A stretch of DNA of 64,000 nucleotides, taken from Apostichopus japonicus. Its lineage: Eukaryota; Echinodermata; Holothuroidea; Aspidochirotida; Stichopodidae. The notes beneath the pieces are model-generated. The model did no database searches. It was given only the letters and a program-made list of their open reading frames with translations, and was not told the origin of the DNA. A program made the translations under genes and the position numbers. How positions within the stretch are numbered: position 1 is the first letter of the stretch; every line of letters starts with the position of its first letter. The stretch is from positions 5,863,501 through 5,927,500 of the forward strand of contig NC_092575.1 in assembly GCF_037975245.1 (NCBI RefSeq), given 5' to 3'. Shown here piece by piece: positions 11,301 to 33,900 of the stretch.

Positions 11301-11880
11301 ACATCACTGAATGAGAATTTTGAGAATGCTTTATACTTTTGCCAACGATTTTTGCGTTGATTGTAACCATAATGAATGTTACTGTTAACTTTCAATCGAT
11401 TAATACTTATTTGAAACCAGGAGGGTGCATTTTGAGAGAAGGGGAGACACGGTCTCTATCGAGTGCCTTGTACCTCTTTATGCTATAAATTAGATTTTTG
11501 TTTATGAATACTTGATATTTTTCCTCAACTAATGAACATTTAATTTAATTTTCATTGTTGTACAACTACATGGAAATATTTATCAATGCAGGTAAGACAA
11601 TAAAATAATCAGTTGCATCATTTAAATAGATTGTGTTTATCTTGTACTAAATTGAAGATGGTACAGAACTAAGCCTCTAGTGGTCATATAACTTTCTGTT
11701 TGTATTCTTCTAGTTCAAATGCATACAAATCCCGTACATACGATAAAATTATTGGGTATTGATAATTTACACATGCATAATATCACCGTAACAACAGTTG
11801 AAACTGTTAGTACTACATTTCCAAGTTAAGATGACAAACAAGAAAAATATCAACTTCTTTGAGTTTATGTGAATCAAAGT

Positions 11881-11886
11881 TTTATT
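11881..11886 (-). terminator. Candidate polyadenylation signal for the CFAP119-like gene
   Basis: TTTATT on the plus strand reads AATAAA on the minus strand, about 890 nt past the stop codon. This would give a 3' UTR that stops short of the RAD51C 3' end. It is only a consensus match. Confidence 0.35.
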
Positions 11887-12314
11887 CAACTTTTACAACT
11901 CTGATACAAATATGTTCTATACAGTATTAAATATGATTAATAAGGGAGCATTTTGTTATGTTATTTGAAAGACAGAATATGTCTGGTTAAAAATTCTTAA
12001 AGAGATGGCGAGACTAAGCTCTTCAAGGACGGATGATTAGTCGTAAATTAAATTTTATAAAACATATTTCATTCGGCTACTTCGGTGGTCATATATTTTC
12101 ATCTCATTTTGTTACTGCAATTAAGATAAGTTGTATTGCTTTTAATCTGGTGACATCAAAATCAAAAGGCTAATAGAGGGAATCGGGGGAATAACTTGTT
12201 TTCTTTTTTCTTCAAATATCAATGAAAACTGTGTCATAATGTATCTCAAAGGTATTTCATTCCATGAAAGAGTAAAACCTCCACCTCCTCAGTGGGTGCA
12301 GTTCATCTTTATAT

Positions 12315-12342
12315 ACAGATTCTCAAAGATGTGAGAATCTGT
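12315..12342. other. Perfect 11-bp hairpin in the CFAP119-like 3' UTR
   Basis: ACAGATTCTCA, then a six-base loop AAGATG, then TGAGAATCTGT. It lies in the presumed 3' UTR on the minus strand, and a GAA repeat follows at 12398-12415. It may be an RNA structure or simply a repeat remnant. Confidence 0.5.
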
Positions 12343-12773
12343 GAATTTATAGTTTGATCACAGGCTTCTAAGCCTCTAGCCCATCCTCTAGCCTTGAAGA
12401 AGAAGAAGAAGAAGTTATTATTCTTGACTCTTCAGCCTGGCTTCCTATCAATGCAACTTTCCTTAAGGACACAAAACTGGTAGCACACATTAACACCAAT
12501 AAGAAACAAGTCATAACTTGTGGTACTTGCCTCACTTGTGAAGAGTTTTCCGATTCGCAATTTGAAAACTACAACTTCAAAATTTATGCCATTTACATTG
12601 AAAAAGTCAGAATGTTCAGTATAAATTGGCGTCACTCTTTCAGATAAACTTTCTCTGCGGGCCGTACCTCCTCCCCTTCTTCTGCAGAAAGCCTGTCCGG
12701 TCAAAGCCGACAGCTTAATAAAGAGAGACATTTTAGATTATATATTTGTAGGTCGTTGACTGCAGTTAGGACA

Positions 12774-22063
<9,290 letters not shown>

Positions 22064-22369
22064 CTGTAAAAACAAACAAGAAGGTTGTTTTTAAATTGCT
22101 GTCTAATATTTCTGCCAGGAGTTCTGTTGCTTGAAACTACTACTTTCACATATTTATTATTATTATTATTAATATATTTAATCAATCATAGTTTTGAAAA
22201 CTTGATATCATTTTCAGCATCATCAACTTCTTGTTATTGTGAAGAGCTATTCATGATGCATCAGAGAACTGAATCGAAAGGAACTTAGCATTTGCTCGGC
22301 GGATTTGGAATGAATGAACAAGAGAGGATGAGGAACGAGAGGGGGGAAACAGGTCCGTTTGGCCTTCCA

Positions 22370-22412
22370 TCCATCCACCCCGTCCGTCCGTCCGTCCATC
22401 CATCCATCCTGT
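22370..22412. repeat. (CCGT)n/(CCAT)n microsatellite
   Basis: CCATCCATCCA, then CCGTCCGTCCGTCCGTCCAT, then CCATCCATCC. It is a simple four-base repeat with one internal base switch. Confidence 0.8.
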
Positions 22413-23479
22413 AATCAGTTGGCATCATTATTTTACTATTTGTATTCATTTTTGTACATTTATACAGCCTTAAACATTTGACCTAGGCTAGTAAGATCTC
22501 AGCCAAATTGTACAACAGCTGTTGTCATGAATTGAAACAGAAGACTGTCATTGTCAAATCTTTGATCAGACTAAAATCTTCTTTGGTTGAATATTTCAGG
22601 AGATCTAGCTTAGCAGCATAGGCCTACCATGGAGGTAAAAAAACAGACCTCCATGGGACTACATAGTCATCAACATTAAATGTCAGAGGAGGGACAATAC
22701 TACTTCCCATACACTGTACATTTAGGAAAGGACATTTTCTCCACTACAACAATCCATCAGCAAACACTTCAATTTACTGTGTATGATGTAGATATTTCCA
22801 GGTACTTACTTACAGCCAACTTTTCCAAAACTTGATCTAATAACAAAAATTGATCTAATAACATCCATGAAAAACATTGTAATCATTGCTTTAGAGGGAG
22901 TGGTAACTTTATGACCACATCCAAGATAGCATGTTCTCCATAAGTACTGTGATAACCTAAGCTTTAGCCTATTCGATGCAATAGTGTGTAGTAGTGGCAA
23001 CTTTATGACTGCTACTGTCATGCTACTAGGTAACTTTTTTGAAAATAGTGACTCTTTTCTAAAGCTGTCTTAAAGTACATTTGAAGAATGTTTGCTTGAA
23101 CTATTCCCAGAGGGATTTAGGACCTGTATCTAAGTATTTCTTTGCTAATATTCACAGAAGGAAGCCTTCAGTATGTCTTAAGAGGAGATTGACATGTCAA
23201 AGTGGTGACTTTATGACAGTTTATAAACATTTTAAAAGCTGATGTGATTTCATTTAAGCTTTCAGAGTATGACGGTAGTGCATTGCTGTGGGAGAGGTGA
23301 GTTTACACTGACAATTCCAGTCATTTTATTTTGTTGCAGGGTTAGGTCTAACATTAGGTCTATGGCTGAGTCGCAGATGGGATTTACCATTTTTGGTATT
23401 ACTTACCGTATACTATAGCCTTAGGCCTAGCGTTTGGAATTTAGCGTGGAAATTAATTATGAAGCTAGAAGCACACAAG

Positions 23480-25020
23480 ATTGGAACAGTTGGAATATGA
23501 ATTGAAGAATGGTTTAACAGGAGGAAGCAAAGAGTAGTTTAAGACGGATGGGATTCCTCATGGAAGGAACTTGAGTGACAAGCTCTGTAGTACAAGGGGC
23601 AGTACTGGGTCCACTCTCTGCTCTGCAATTTTGTTGAATTACTTGGAGGATGGGATTGCATCATATGTTAGCAAATTTGCAGATGCCACTAAAGTGGTGC
23701 ACATAATTAGAAGCAGAGGGGACATCTAGGCATATTGCAACAGGATTTGGGCAAACTGTATGACTGAACTCAGGAATGGCAGATGGGTTTCAATGTTGAC
23801 AAATGTGCCATTCTTCAATTTAGATATTATAACCCACATGCTGAGTAATTATCTCAGTGGAAGAATAATACCAAGTAAGAAAGAATTAGAGAAAGATCTG
23901 GGAGTTATTATTCACAAATCACTCAATCCATGTAAACAATGTGCAGAAGCAATAAAGCAGGCCAATAAAGTTATTGGAATGATAAGGCAAACCTTCAGCA
24001 ACTTTGATTTAGTAAAGCAGTTATAAGCCTATACAAATTACAAAATGTTAGACCATACATAGAATATTGTATCCCAGCATGGAAACCATATTTAAGGAAA
24101 GACATCAATCTGGTGGAAGGATATCTAAAGACAGGAGATTAAAACATTTGGGTATGAACAAAGACTAAGTGTCCTAGATTTGAAAAACTGGAATGCCTTA
24201 TGAGGTAGGACCTCATTACTGTTTATAATATCATGGGCATGGTAACATTGACCCTGAGAAGTATAGTCAGTATTGCGAAGTTCGGCATACTGCGAAGATC
24301 GGCCACCCTTAAGAAATACACGATTTCACCATGAAAATCTACAGGAAGAGTCAAATTTCACCAAAAAGTACGAAGCTACAGTTATTTTCTCTCCAAAATG
24401 ACCCGTGTGCAAGAAATTACTTACATATTTGTCAATAAAATGACGAAGATCTATGAAGTCTGTTATAATTACTGAAAAAGCAACTGCGCCACCAATTTTA
24501 TCACCAGCGCCACACTGTGGGTTGCGTGTCCGAACTTCGCAATACTCTAGCAAGAAATACCAGTTCCACAATCACGAAGAATCTTCTTGGAAAACAACGT
24601 GAAAACAGTTTGCAGGAAAGAAAGTTTGGCCGTGTATCGTACTATAACAAAATTCTCCCACCATATGAAGTATATTTTCAAATGATTTATACCAGAAGAT
24701 TTAGTTTTGGGGTGTTTTAAGTCTTAAGTGGCCGAACTTCGAAGTCACCATCCTACTTCAACTTTTTTTGACAAGAAAAGCACCAGAGGACACAAGATGA
24801 AATTTTAACCAGTCCAAAATCACAATTGAAAGTCAGAAAGCAATCATTTTACAACAGAGCACAGAAATTATAGAATAAATTACCAGAAGAAGTAGTGCTA
24901 GCCAAGGCACTAATTTATTTCAAGAGAGGAATTGATGCCAGAGGGACTTTCACAAGCTAATGAAGCTTCCGATCCCTATATGTTCGACTCCCAACTGCCC
25001 CTCAGCGCAGAAGGATGTGG
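23480..25020 (+). pseudogene. CR1-like non-LTR retrotransposon fragment, interrupted
   Basis: Translation in shifting frames gives pieces typical of the reverse transcriptase 3' half of CR1/L2-type LINEs: EEWFNRRKQRVV, VQGAVLGPL, DGIASYVSKFADATK, KKELEKDLGVIIHKSLNP, ANKVIGMIRQTFSN, LYKL and RPYIEYC, then after the insertion SQLKVRKQSFYNRAQKL and NKLPEEVV. Frameshifts and stops are present, and the catalytic FADD motif reads FADA. It is 5'-truncated and dead. The middle, about 24267-24755, is foreign sequence (separate entry). The 3' end is near 25020 but no tail repeat was identified. Confidence 0.8.
24267..24755. mobile_element. Miniature inverted-repeat element nested in the LINE
   Basis: It splits the LINE between the codons for NIDPEKY and the 3' coding part. 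AGTATTGCGAAGTTCGG at 24269-24285 is mirrored exactly by CCGAACTTCGCAATACT at 24530-24546. A further GGCCGAACTTCGAAG lies near the right end at 24730-24744, with its inverse GCGAAGTTCGGC at the left end. A 17-bp perfect inverted repeat plus a third terminal-type copy suggests a MITE, possibly two stacked. It has no coding capacity. Confidence 0.65.
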
Positions 25021-25024
25021 CATC

Positions 25025-26740
25025 CAGGTAAACTTAAGTTAAGCCTAATGTTAGGCCTATGTACATAAATTGATTGTGTTACTTGCCCTAGCATAACGTT
25101 GTACTAGGCTACACAAATTATAATTTGTAGTCAGGTGAGTGCAATTTGGGCATAAGTGTTACTCGTTATGACTTAAGCTAGGCCACAAACGTTAGGCTAC
25201 TCTCTAACATTGCTTTACAATTCTAGGTGTAATTTCATTTACCAAAGGAACTTTCGGCACAACGCTTGGCATATTGTCTCTCAGCAGCAGTGTGAAACTG
25301 ACTAAATATAATGCTTGAACTTTTCAGCACTGAAAAGAAACACGATATAAGGGCCTTTCGTTGAAAGCTAATTTCTGCTAGGCAATTGTTGTTATTATGT
25401 ATTGCGCTATAATCGACTAAGCATTGGATTGGGTGCCTAGTCTACAACACTTACGTTTTACATTGCAAGTGCATAGTACGTTATTGCGTCCTACGTTGCT
25501 AAGCATATTTGCATGATGGGAAGGTCTTATGTCGTCTGCTACTACAACTTACTTGTAATTAATGTATCTGCTACCTATTTCTTAACTTCCTCGGGTTAAT
25601 CATTGCGTGATCATGATTGCATAGACATATTATTGACGAAAACGGGAATACCATGATACTTGTTGTTGGATATAAGTTACGTCTGAATACTAGCCAATTG
25701 ATACTGGATTGAGAGAGAGACAAAGCGATCGTGATGCATGAGAAGAAAGTATCAAGACAATACAAATATCACTTACTGTGTGCACATATCACAACATATC
25801 TCGATTTCGCCAGTTGTCTTTCTGGCATTCTGCCCCCCATTTATTTGACGTCACTGCCTTGCTATATCTCAGACTGTATCATAGTTATCACATAGAACTC
25901 TAGCCGTATTTGTATTCGGGTAGCTAGGGAGGGTATTTGCTTACTTAATCATGACTTCATTTAATTTCATTTATTGGTTCTATTCACAACAGCATACATG
26001 TGGTATAAAGGAATCAGTTTACATAACATCAGGTTAACAGTATACATGTCGTGAACAGGGAAGTGTGCTAAAAATAAAGCCCTGTTGACTTATTGTTGGT
26101 CCCAGTCGCTTACAATGTAGAATAACCGCGTCGAATCAAAGATGAGGTGGCCATAACAGTTGTAACTAATTTGTTTTATTTGTCGGCCCATGACGTAAAT
26201 GTCATCAATGTTGCCTATATAAAAAAGTATACAAGGCTAGTACCGGTTGCGTATGACATTATACCTCTAATTATGGCGGTCTTGGTCTTCAAATTATATT
26301 CGAGATATGAAATGACGATCAAATCCATAATTTAATGTTTCAGTAAGTAAACATATTCTGAGAGAGTGAAAGTAAATGCAGTGGAATATTTTGATTAATC
26401 TCGGTGACTGATTATCATTAGGGGGGAGGGGGGGGCAGAGGGTAGAACTTAAGACCTATAACCGCATTGCCATTTCAATATTGTTGCACCTTGTGGTATA
26501 CCACTTGGTAACACGTAATGACGTCATGTTTCACGTTATGCCAGTCCAACTTATAAGTGTTCGTTTTTCCAATAATGATTTTTCGCTCTTCCAATGATGT
26601 AGCCTACACTAACCACTGCTTGGAGCACTGAAGGGGCCCACGACCCCATAACCGACCCCCCGATCCGACCCCGTGCACGTCATAAACGCGGAAAGTGTGT
26701 GGCATTTTAATTTGCTAAAAATTCAGCAGGCATGGTTCTT
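25025..26740. other. Gene-free AT-rich interval
   Basis: Short open frames only. A minus-strand ATG at about 25828 with a strong-looking donor (CACA/GTAAGT at about 25770) was considered for the missing CFAP119 first exon, but its phase does not fit. Otherwise it is unique sequence with a G-run at 26421-26436. Confidence 0.45.
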
Positions 26741-26744
26741 CTCT

Positions 26745-27295
26745 CATGGGCGCAGATCAGTCTTGGATAATGGTGGGGACGCGTATATGTTCTCTGATAC
26801 TATCTAAGCGGAGCGCGACCATGGGTTCGCGCGTAGCGTAGAAGAATTATTTTGGCCTCCCAGATCGCCAAAACTAACACTTCCCAGACCCAAATGATGC
26901 TCCCAAACCTCCTTAAATTTTAGATCTCATGGCTTAAAAATTTAGTTTGGGGAAATACATGGGCGTCTGCAGAAAAAAATTAGGGGGCAAATAATCCAAG
27001 CAGACTTTTGTACACGATGAGGCTGGGGTCCTCTCCCAGAAAACAATTATAGACTGCCCGCAAATGCGATTTCCGTCCAATATTTAACAACTGTGGATAA
27101 ATATAATAAAATGAGAACTGCTGCATGTCATTTGCACAATGCTGGATCCGAACTGCGCCAAAGTTCAATACAGGGGAATTTGAAATAGAGCGTTTGGTCA
27201 AGACAAATTGGTGGGAACACGGTTTATCATGTCCCCACCAATGGAAAAGTTGGTGGGGACGCGTCCCGATGGCCCCACCAGGATCTGCGCCCATG
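26745..27295. mobile_element. Non-autonomous DNA transposon with inverted ends
   Basis: CATGGGCGCAGATC at the left end is exactly inverted as GATCTGCGCCCATG at the right. GGTGGGGACGCGT occurs near each end, in the same orientation. GC content is higher than in the flanks. There is no convincing ORF and no clear target duplication, so the superfamily is not assigned. Confidence 0.7.
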
Positions 27296-30200
27296 TCCTC
27301 TCTAATCATCTGTAAAAAAAAATGTACTTTGTGTTAGTAGAAATCATACGTGTGCACAATTTGGTTTTTCTCTCCTTGGAAAGGAACGAAATTCTAAATT
27401 GTTATATAAATAACCTATATGTTTACATGTCATAAATGGTTGTTTGGAATAATCTAAACCGCCACGTGTAGTGTCGTCTGCATATTTACCATGCGTCGCG
27501 TATGGGCTGGCATGCATCAGTCTTTACGTACAAAAAAAACGACTTGTTGCAAGTCTACTAGACTATGTCTTGCCATGTTTTTACCTCCATGGTCTTGCAG
27601 GTGGTCAAATAATCGACAGTGCGTTAACTTCCGTTCAGACTACGAGCGACATGAAAGCTATTGTGTATGATTTATGATAACTTGAATTTAGTTTTTTGTT
27701 TGATTGACGTTTACATGTTGACTTTTGAGAACACATAGTTTGTATAACAAAAAGAAAATTACTCCATTGTTTGTTGTCTAGGGGTTTGATATTCTGCTTG
27801 AAATGTTTAAGAATTTATACCTAAAAATTGGGGGAAATGACAAAGGAGAAGACTTATGGTTCTTCGGGATGTTAGACAAGTCATATACTGCACCATCACG
27901 CATGCGTGGTGATAGTTTACTATTTTAACGAGTAGCAGTTCTGACCCAGCTTATATACGAGAAACCGGTTCTTTCCCAGCATTCTGATCTAAATATTTCC
28001 TTTAGTTATTATTATTATTTATTTCTCTTTTTTTTTGGTAAAATATCTCACTAACATTAACTTCCAATTCATCTGATCATATTAGGCCTGATCATAGGGC
28101 CTAAATATTCGAAATGCGTAGAACAATTATTCTGTACGGTTTCTGAATAATTCCCCCCCCCCCCACGTTAATTTACCCTGTACTTGTCAGTAACGGCTTT
28201 CAATAAGAAACTGCTGGAATTACCATGTCACTATATATATAGGCTACATTGCTCAAGGTACCGTCATTGCCACATCATGCATGCATATGTAGACTATAGG
28301 CAATTAACAAACACCGTGAATCAACCCATTCAAGCATAATACATATAGGATAGTTATATAGTGGGGGGGGGATATAATCTAGAAACGAATTTTATAGCCT
28401 CCTGATTAAATGAACCAATTTATATTTTACTGCCCCATAGATAATTAATTCTATTTATCAAGTCGCATTAAAGAGATCTATACTTTACGGTCCGCATATT
28501 AAAGGAACCCCCCCCCCCCCCCCCTTATCAGATTATCAGGTACACGAGATTTTCGTCAGGATAAAGGGAACCTTTCCAGAGTAACTGAATTAACCGCAAA
28601 ATAAACAAAAATTTGTCCCAAATTTGTAACCGTTTGATAGACAGCTATAATTTCAGCTCCATTCTTTGAGTTTTCTCTTGTTCTTTTTTTTTCTCGATTC
28701 TTTTTTATATATTTTTTTATAAGATAACAATGACAAGGCAAGATATTGTCATACCTATATACTCCTGTAGTTAGCATTCTATTATTAAAATAAAGCTGGT
28801 GCTTCATTCCAGGCGAGTAACTGCATTGTTCTGCCCAGCGTCCCCGCTGATATATACTGCGGCCTGCTGGGACTCCTCGACAGACGGACGCCCATTGTAT
28901 AATTGTGTGACATTCACCGCTGCTATCATACTAATCACAACAAAATGGAAGAATAGCTCGTAACCATGGCAGTTATACAGTTGTCTACGTTTTAACAAAG
29001 ATAGCCTTGATTTACTAATATTGACCCAAGTTTCTGATAAAACACTTTTTCCCACGCCATAAGTCAACCTGATAGTCACCTTATATATGTTAATTGCTTA
29101 ATGAATATACAAGACTTAACCTTTCAGTTGGTTGCATATATGCTAATTATCTGCGTGCATGCGTGGGTCCTTAACAGTTCAAAACCGCTTCAAAAAGTTT
29201 GCAGAGGGCAAATTTTAAGGGTAAACACATATTTGACACACATAAACATTAATTGTTCACCAACTTTTATAACACTCACCGCCCCCTCCAACCCCACCCC
29301 CCCCCCCTTACCCCCAAATAAAGAGTTTTATGCTTGACTCAAAAATGTCTATCATTTACTTTCAACAAATGTTATTAACAAGAAAATAGACAATGAGATA
29401 AGCTTTTCTCCTTTTTTTATCATTAGTTTTTTAGTCTCCAAAATTAGCAGTATAGTGTAATGTCTCAATCGAGCCCCTCCCCCCCCCCCCTCTTATTGTT
29501 GCAAAATTTCATTGGAACTGAAATATTTTCCCGTTTAATCCTATCATGTGGTATTTGCTTCTATGTGTACGGTTTTTATTGCGGTGTCAAACCCTGACTC
29601 GGGCTTTAAAGTAACAGAAGGGGCGAGGAATGTCTCGATGATGTATGTGTGTGTGTGTGTGTCGTGGAGCAGAGTGGGTGCGCTCACATTCACTGTCAAA
29701 CTGCGATAAGGCGCGGATCTGGGACTGTGGCGCGGCACACAGCCTCACAAAGAACATAAGCCTAAACTTTCCTCCACCAGACCTCTAAATGGGGGTTGGC
29801 TTAAACGACTACTGAATGGAATACACCGGTCCTTTATAAAATCATTGATCCCACTCTGGACCTTCGATAAAGGTTCATGTCCCTATCTATGTCAGTCCAT
29901 TTTCTACCCACCCCTCACCCCCACCCCACCCTACCACACAAACACCCACACCTTCGAGATCATGAGTACGACACTTAGATGGGATAAGGTTATCCTATAT
30001 CGGTGGGGTGTCAGCCTACTTAGAATGTTATACAGTGTTCGAGTCAGACTTTCCATGGACTCGGATTTGTCTCGGACTCAGGTTCTACTCGGACTCGTGA
30101 ATTGAGAACGAGTCCAGGCGAGTCAACTGATATTTTACGTTCTCTCCAGGATTAGAGGGCGGTAGTGAACCGTTATCTATTTTCTTATCATTTCATTTCT

Positions 30201-30540
30201 CTACGTCAATGTTTATTTTTGAAGAGAAAAAAATAGTTTTAAGGGCTGTTCCCGCAAATTAGTAAAGGACGAAACATCTGTTTCCCAAATAATAAAATGA
30301 GTGAAAGAATTATGTTAAAACAAGTCATATAAAAGCTTCGAATTTTGAGTAAAGTATACATCCAGCATAGGTTATACGTAATATAAGCGTAGCTACATCG
30401 CCAACTTGTACACAAAACGATCAGTGAGCCGCGAAGCGAATAGGCCTATCATGGTAGGTTTTGGTGTTAGTGACAGAAGAAATACCTATACCTTCGAAGC
30501 AACCTCTATATAGGCCCACATCACTTTAATGGTAGATACA
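27296..30540. other. Gene-free interval with homopolymer and simple repeats
   Basis: It contains several long C runs (about 28153-28164, 28508-28523, 29298-29308, 29478-29490), a G run at 28362-28369, a (TG)n run at about 29646-29661 and a GACTCGGA-rich patch at 30040-30120. The open frames have no recognisable domain. One minus-strand frame at 28804-28975 has a hydrophobic stretch and is mentioned in findings. Confidence 0.45.
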
Positions 30541-30548
30541 TATATATG

Positions 30549-30919
30549 CAGTGGCGTAGGAAGGTACTTTTGAGTGGGGGCTGAAGACTGATGGCCGGCC
30601 TGGGGGAGGGGTCTAAGGGGAGGGGGTGTCCCCCTCCCCTTTGGAATTTTTTTGCATTTCCAGGTGGCCTCAGATTCAATTTGGTGCAATATAGCACACT
30701 TCAACACCCAATCCATTTTGTAAATAATTTAGCATTTTCACCTAGCCTTATAAATGCAATTTGGTGCTCCAAATGAGATTTTTTTCTCATTTGGAAATGA
30801 AAAAGGGGTTTTCTGACTCGCGGAGCGGGGGGCGGAATGATACTTCCGCCCCCCATATTTTCACTGGGGGGGGGCTGGCGCCCCCAGCCCCCCCCCCCCC
30901 CCCGGTTCCTACGCCCTTG
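30549..30919. mobile_element. hAT-like miniature transposon with 8-bp target duplication
   Basis: The terminal repeats are CAGTGGCGTAGGAAGG at the left and GGTTCCTACGCCCTTG at the right. TATATATG flanks both sides (30541-30548 and 30920-30927), a perfect 8-bp target site duplication as expected for the hAT superfamily. The interior has long G and C runs and no transposase, so it is non-autonomous. The long C-run near the right end may be an unstable assembly spot. Confidence 0.85.
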
Positions 30920-30929
30920 TATATATGTC

Positions 30930-33900
30930 TTGACTAATTAACACATAGCAATATGGGGCTATATTTTCTGTTATTACCATAGACATAGCACGGTGACAAT
31001 GTTACCCATTGTTATTACTTTGAATCTGGCCGTGTATAAATATCTCTGTTTATTTAGCCTAGCTTTATAACAATCCGCGTTATAATTAACTCTGTGAAGA
31101 ATTCAAATACCTACTCCATGGTTGTACCTTTTGTATTTGGTTTAAGAAAAGGATCAAATAAACACAAAACGATTGATTATTTGTACAGTGTATATCTTCC
31201 GCTGTGGTTTGAGATAAGTATTCAATTGATTAATTTCTTTATGACTTTATCCAAATATGTCGTATTGTAAATTACTTTTAACCTTTTATATTTCTTTGTG
31301 TTAATTCATTCGTGTTTATTATATGTTATGGTGGCATGCAGAGGTTTACACACCCAATTTTGTTTATATCTTCCATTCCGACATCCTTTACTTTGTGATA
31401 CCGCAAGACTTTTCTAGAAAACTTAACTCCCTTCCCAAATATTTGTTTAGTTTATTGCTATCAAGCACATATGTAAATAAGACATCCTCTTATAACATTA
31501 AATATCGGACTGTATGCTTAATTGAATTGGTCATCCTAATTCCTGGCTAATTATGTCTAATTTATAATACATTATTAACTTGATCGAATCCTTTGCAAAT
31601 TTCAAAATTCAAGCTCAGATGTATTTCAATCATATAGGTCGCAGAGGAAATGTTTCATAAAAGCTGGCGGAGCGAAAAATATATATAAGATATGAAGGAC
31701 ACTATAGTAACACATAAATATTGCCCTTGGATAAAAAATTGAATGTAAGTCACTTCATGGTTTTGTCATTGTAGAACAGAAACGCAACCATGCAGCTGTT
31801 TTTTTAAATATTCAATAATTTATAATATAATTTACATAGGTTTATAAATAAAAGAAACCAATTTTGTTTTTTCCCCTTCAAGTCAAAGTTTGTCGGCCTC
31901 TTTCAGTACAGATAAAAGTAGAATTTCCAAAGTAATTAAAAAATGCCAGAAAGCTTTAAAAGTCACCTACAAGAGCCAACAGCGATTAGCCTCTGTTCAT
32001 ATATATTGTACGATGGAAGCTTCTTTATATCCAAGCTCAAACGATTTCATTTTTTGTTCAACACTATAACTTTGTGGATTTTGGGTAAAACAACGTTCGT
32101 CCTTTTCCACCGTACAAATATACACTTTAACAACGCGTTAACATTAACGTTCATTTTGATGCATAATATATCACAACAATATGTTTGATAAACATCAGAA
32201 GAAACTTCCCGGCGTTACTTTTCAAAACTAAAATATTAAAACTACAACCAATCGGCCTACCGAACACTATTCATAGTTTCGAAGAGTTTTCCACCAAGTG
32301 AACGTCAATTTGCCGTATAGTATTAATAGCACGCTTATACAGTGACGTGCACGTGATTTCAAAGGTGTGGGGAAATTCCAATTCCCCCTGTCTGAGTTTG
32401 GTAGGGGAATGAACCATTCATGGACAAGCTGTATGCTGATCAAATTGTTTGAACAAATGGTGTGGCTGTGGGGTTGCTGAATGCGACACCCATGTAGGAG
32501 GCTTTGTTGAATCACCCCCCCCCCCCGCCCACCCCAATATAATTACTGTTTGAACGCCAATTGTTGTTTTCTTAGCTTTATTTAGACTATAAATTAGGTC
32601 TATATTCAGGTTTATAAACGAAAGATTTGTGCTAATAAATCTTTTGAATTTTGAAAACTACATCCCCCAATTGAATGTTTTCCTCCCGACTAGCGAAAGA
32701 GGTGGGGTATGGGTACGAGCCCCCCCCCACCCCTCTCTCCCCCGCTATGGTAGCTAACGATTCCTTTCCGGGTTCTTTACAAAGCATGACAACTCACAGA
32801 CACATCTTCGTGTGATCATGAATCACATTTAAAGATGAAAAAGGGAAATTTCGAACTGAAACTTTCCATTCTATTTCTTCATAATTGGCTCTCATAAAAG
32901 CTTGACTATATATGTATATATATTTATATATAGCCGGAAGCGGGATTTTTCATATTGAATAGTATCGAAAGTTTGCTTTAGAAAATGACACAATATAACT
33001 GCATAACAGCAAATGCATGACGTCAAGTGCGTTGTGGCGAATTTCGAGTGTATAGGAATAATACTATACAGAAGCAATGCTACATATTGTATGTCTATGT
33101 AGGAATAATATACACAGTGACCGTGGTATCTCAATATATATACATAATTGATGAGCTATCGGGGTTGGACAAGTTCATTTTTTCTATTATTTTTTTATTT
33201 AACTTTTACAACTTATGTGAGAAAGCTAAACACTGAAGGAGACGGCCGAAGTTCTTTGAAAGGAGCAGGGCAGGAGAGGTGTTGGTAAATGTGAGTTGCG
33301 GATCCAGAGGGGGAAATCCCGCAGTTAGCTTCCCCCTTCCATCTTATAGATGTGTAAAATAAAAACATCGTACCTATAAAGTAAGAGAGCTACCGTACAT
33401 TGTTTAGGTATCTGCATTGTCGAACGGTTAAATCCGTTATACAGGAACAGAGATAAGGGTAAAAGACCCCGTTCATAAAGTTCAGGGTAAAGCATCATTT
33501 TTTTTTCTATTAGGGAGGTCACGTTTGTCTGTAAAAATGGTACATCAAGTCAAAAGGGTAATCATTTTTATGTGTTTATAAATTTGATATTTTGAAATCT
33601 GCTGAAGGTCTATTTCTTCCTCCTTCGGTTGTTTGTACGTATTACAATTTCACCTCATCACCCATAAAATAATTTCCCTTTTATATGATTTATTTTTCAA
33701 TAAATATTTCGACATGATCAATCAAAAATGTCAATGAAACACCGCGATTTGAACAGTTTGTTTGCATGGAAATTTTGTCGAGATATCATATCTCCTTTTT
33801 TTCGACTTTTACCTTTTCTAAGAAAAGATTAAAACTATCAGGAACTTTTGACATAGATAGACAGTCGAACCTTCAGGGATTGGAAGCCGAAATGTCGGTA

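Noticed and set aside
25770-25830. Missing first exon of the CFAP119-like gene (ATG then MPERQLAKSR, donor CACA/GTAAGT)
   Set aside because: It would leave one extra base, while the next recognised exon starts in phase 0, so the frames do not join. There is no homology support.
32340-32745. hAT-like element starting CAGTGACGTGCACGTGA
   Set aside because: The left end looks right but I could not find a matching inverted right end or a target duplication.
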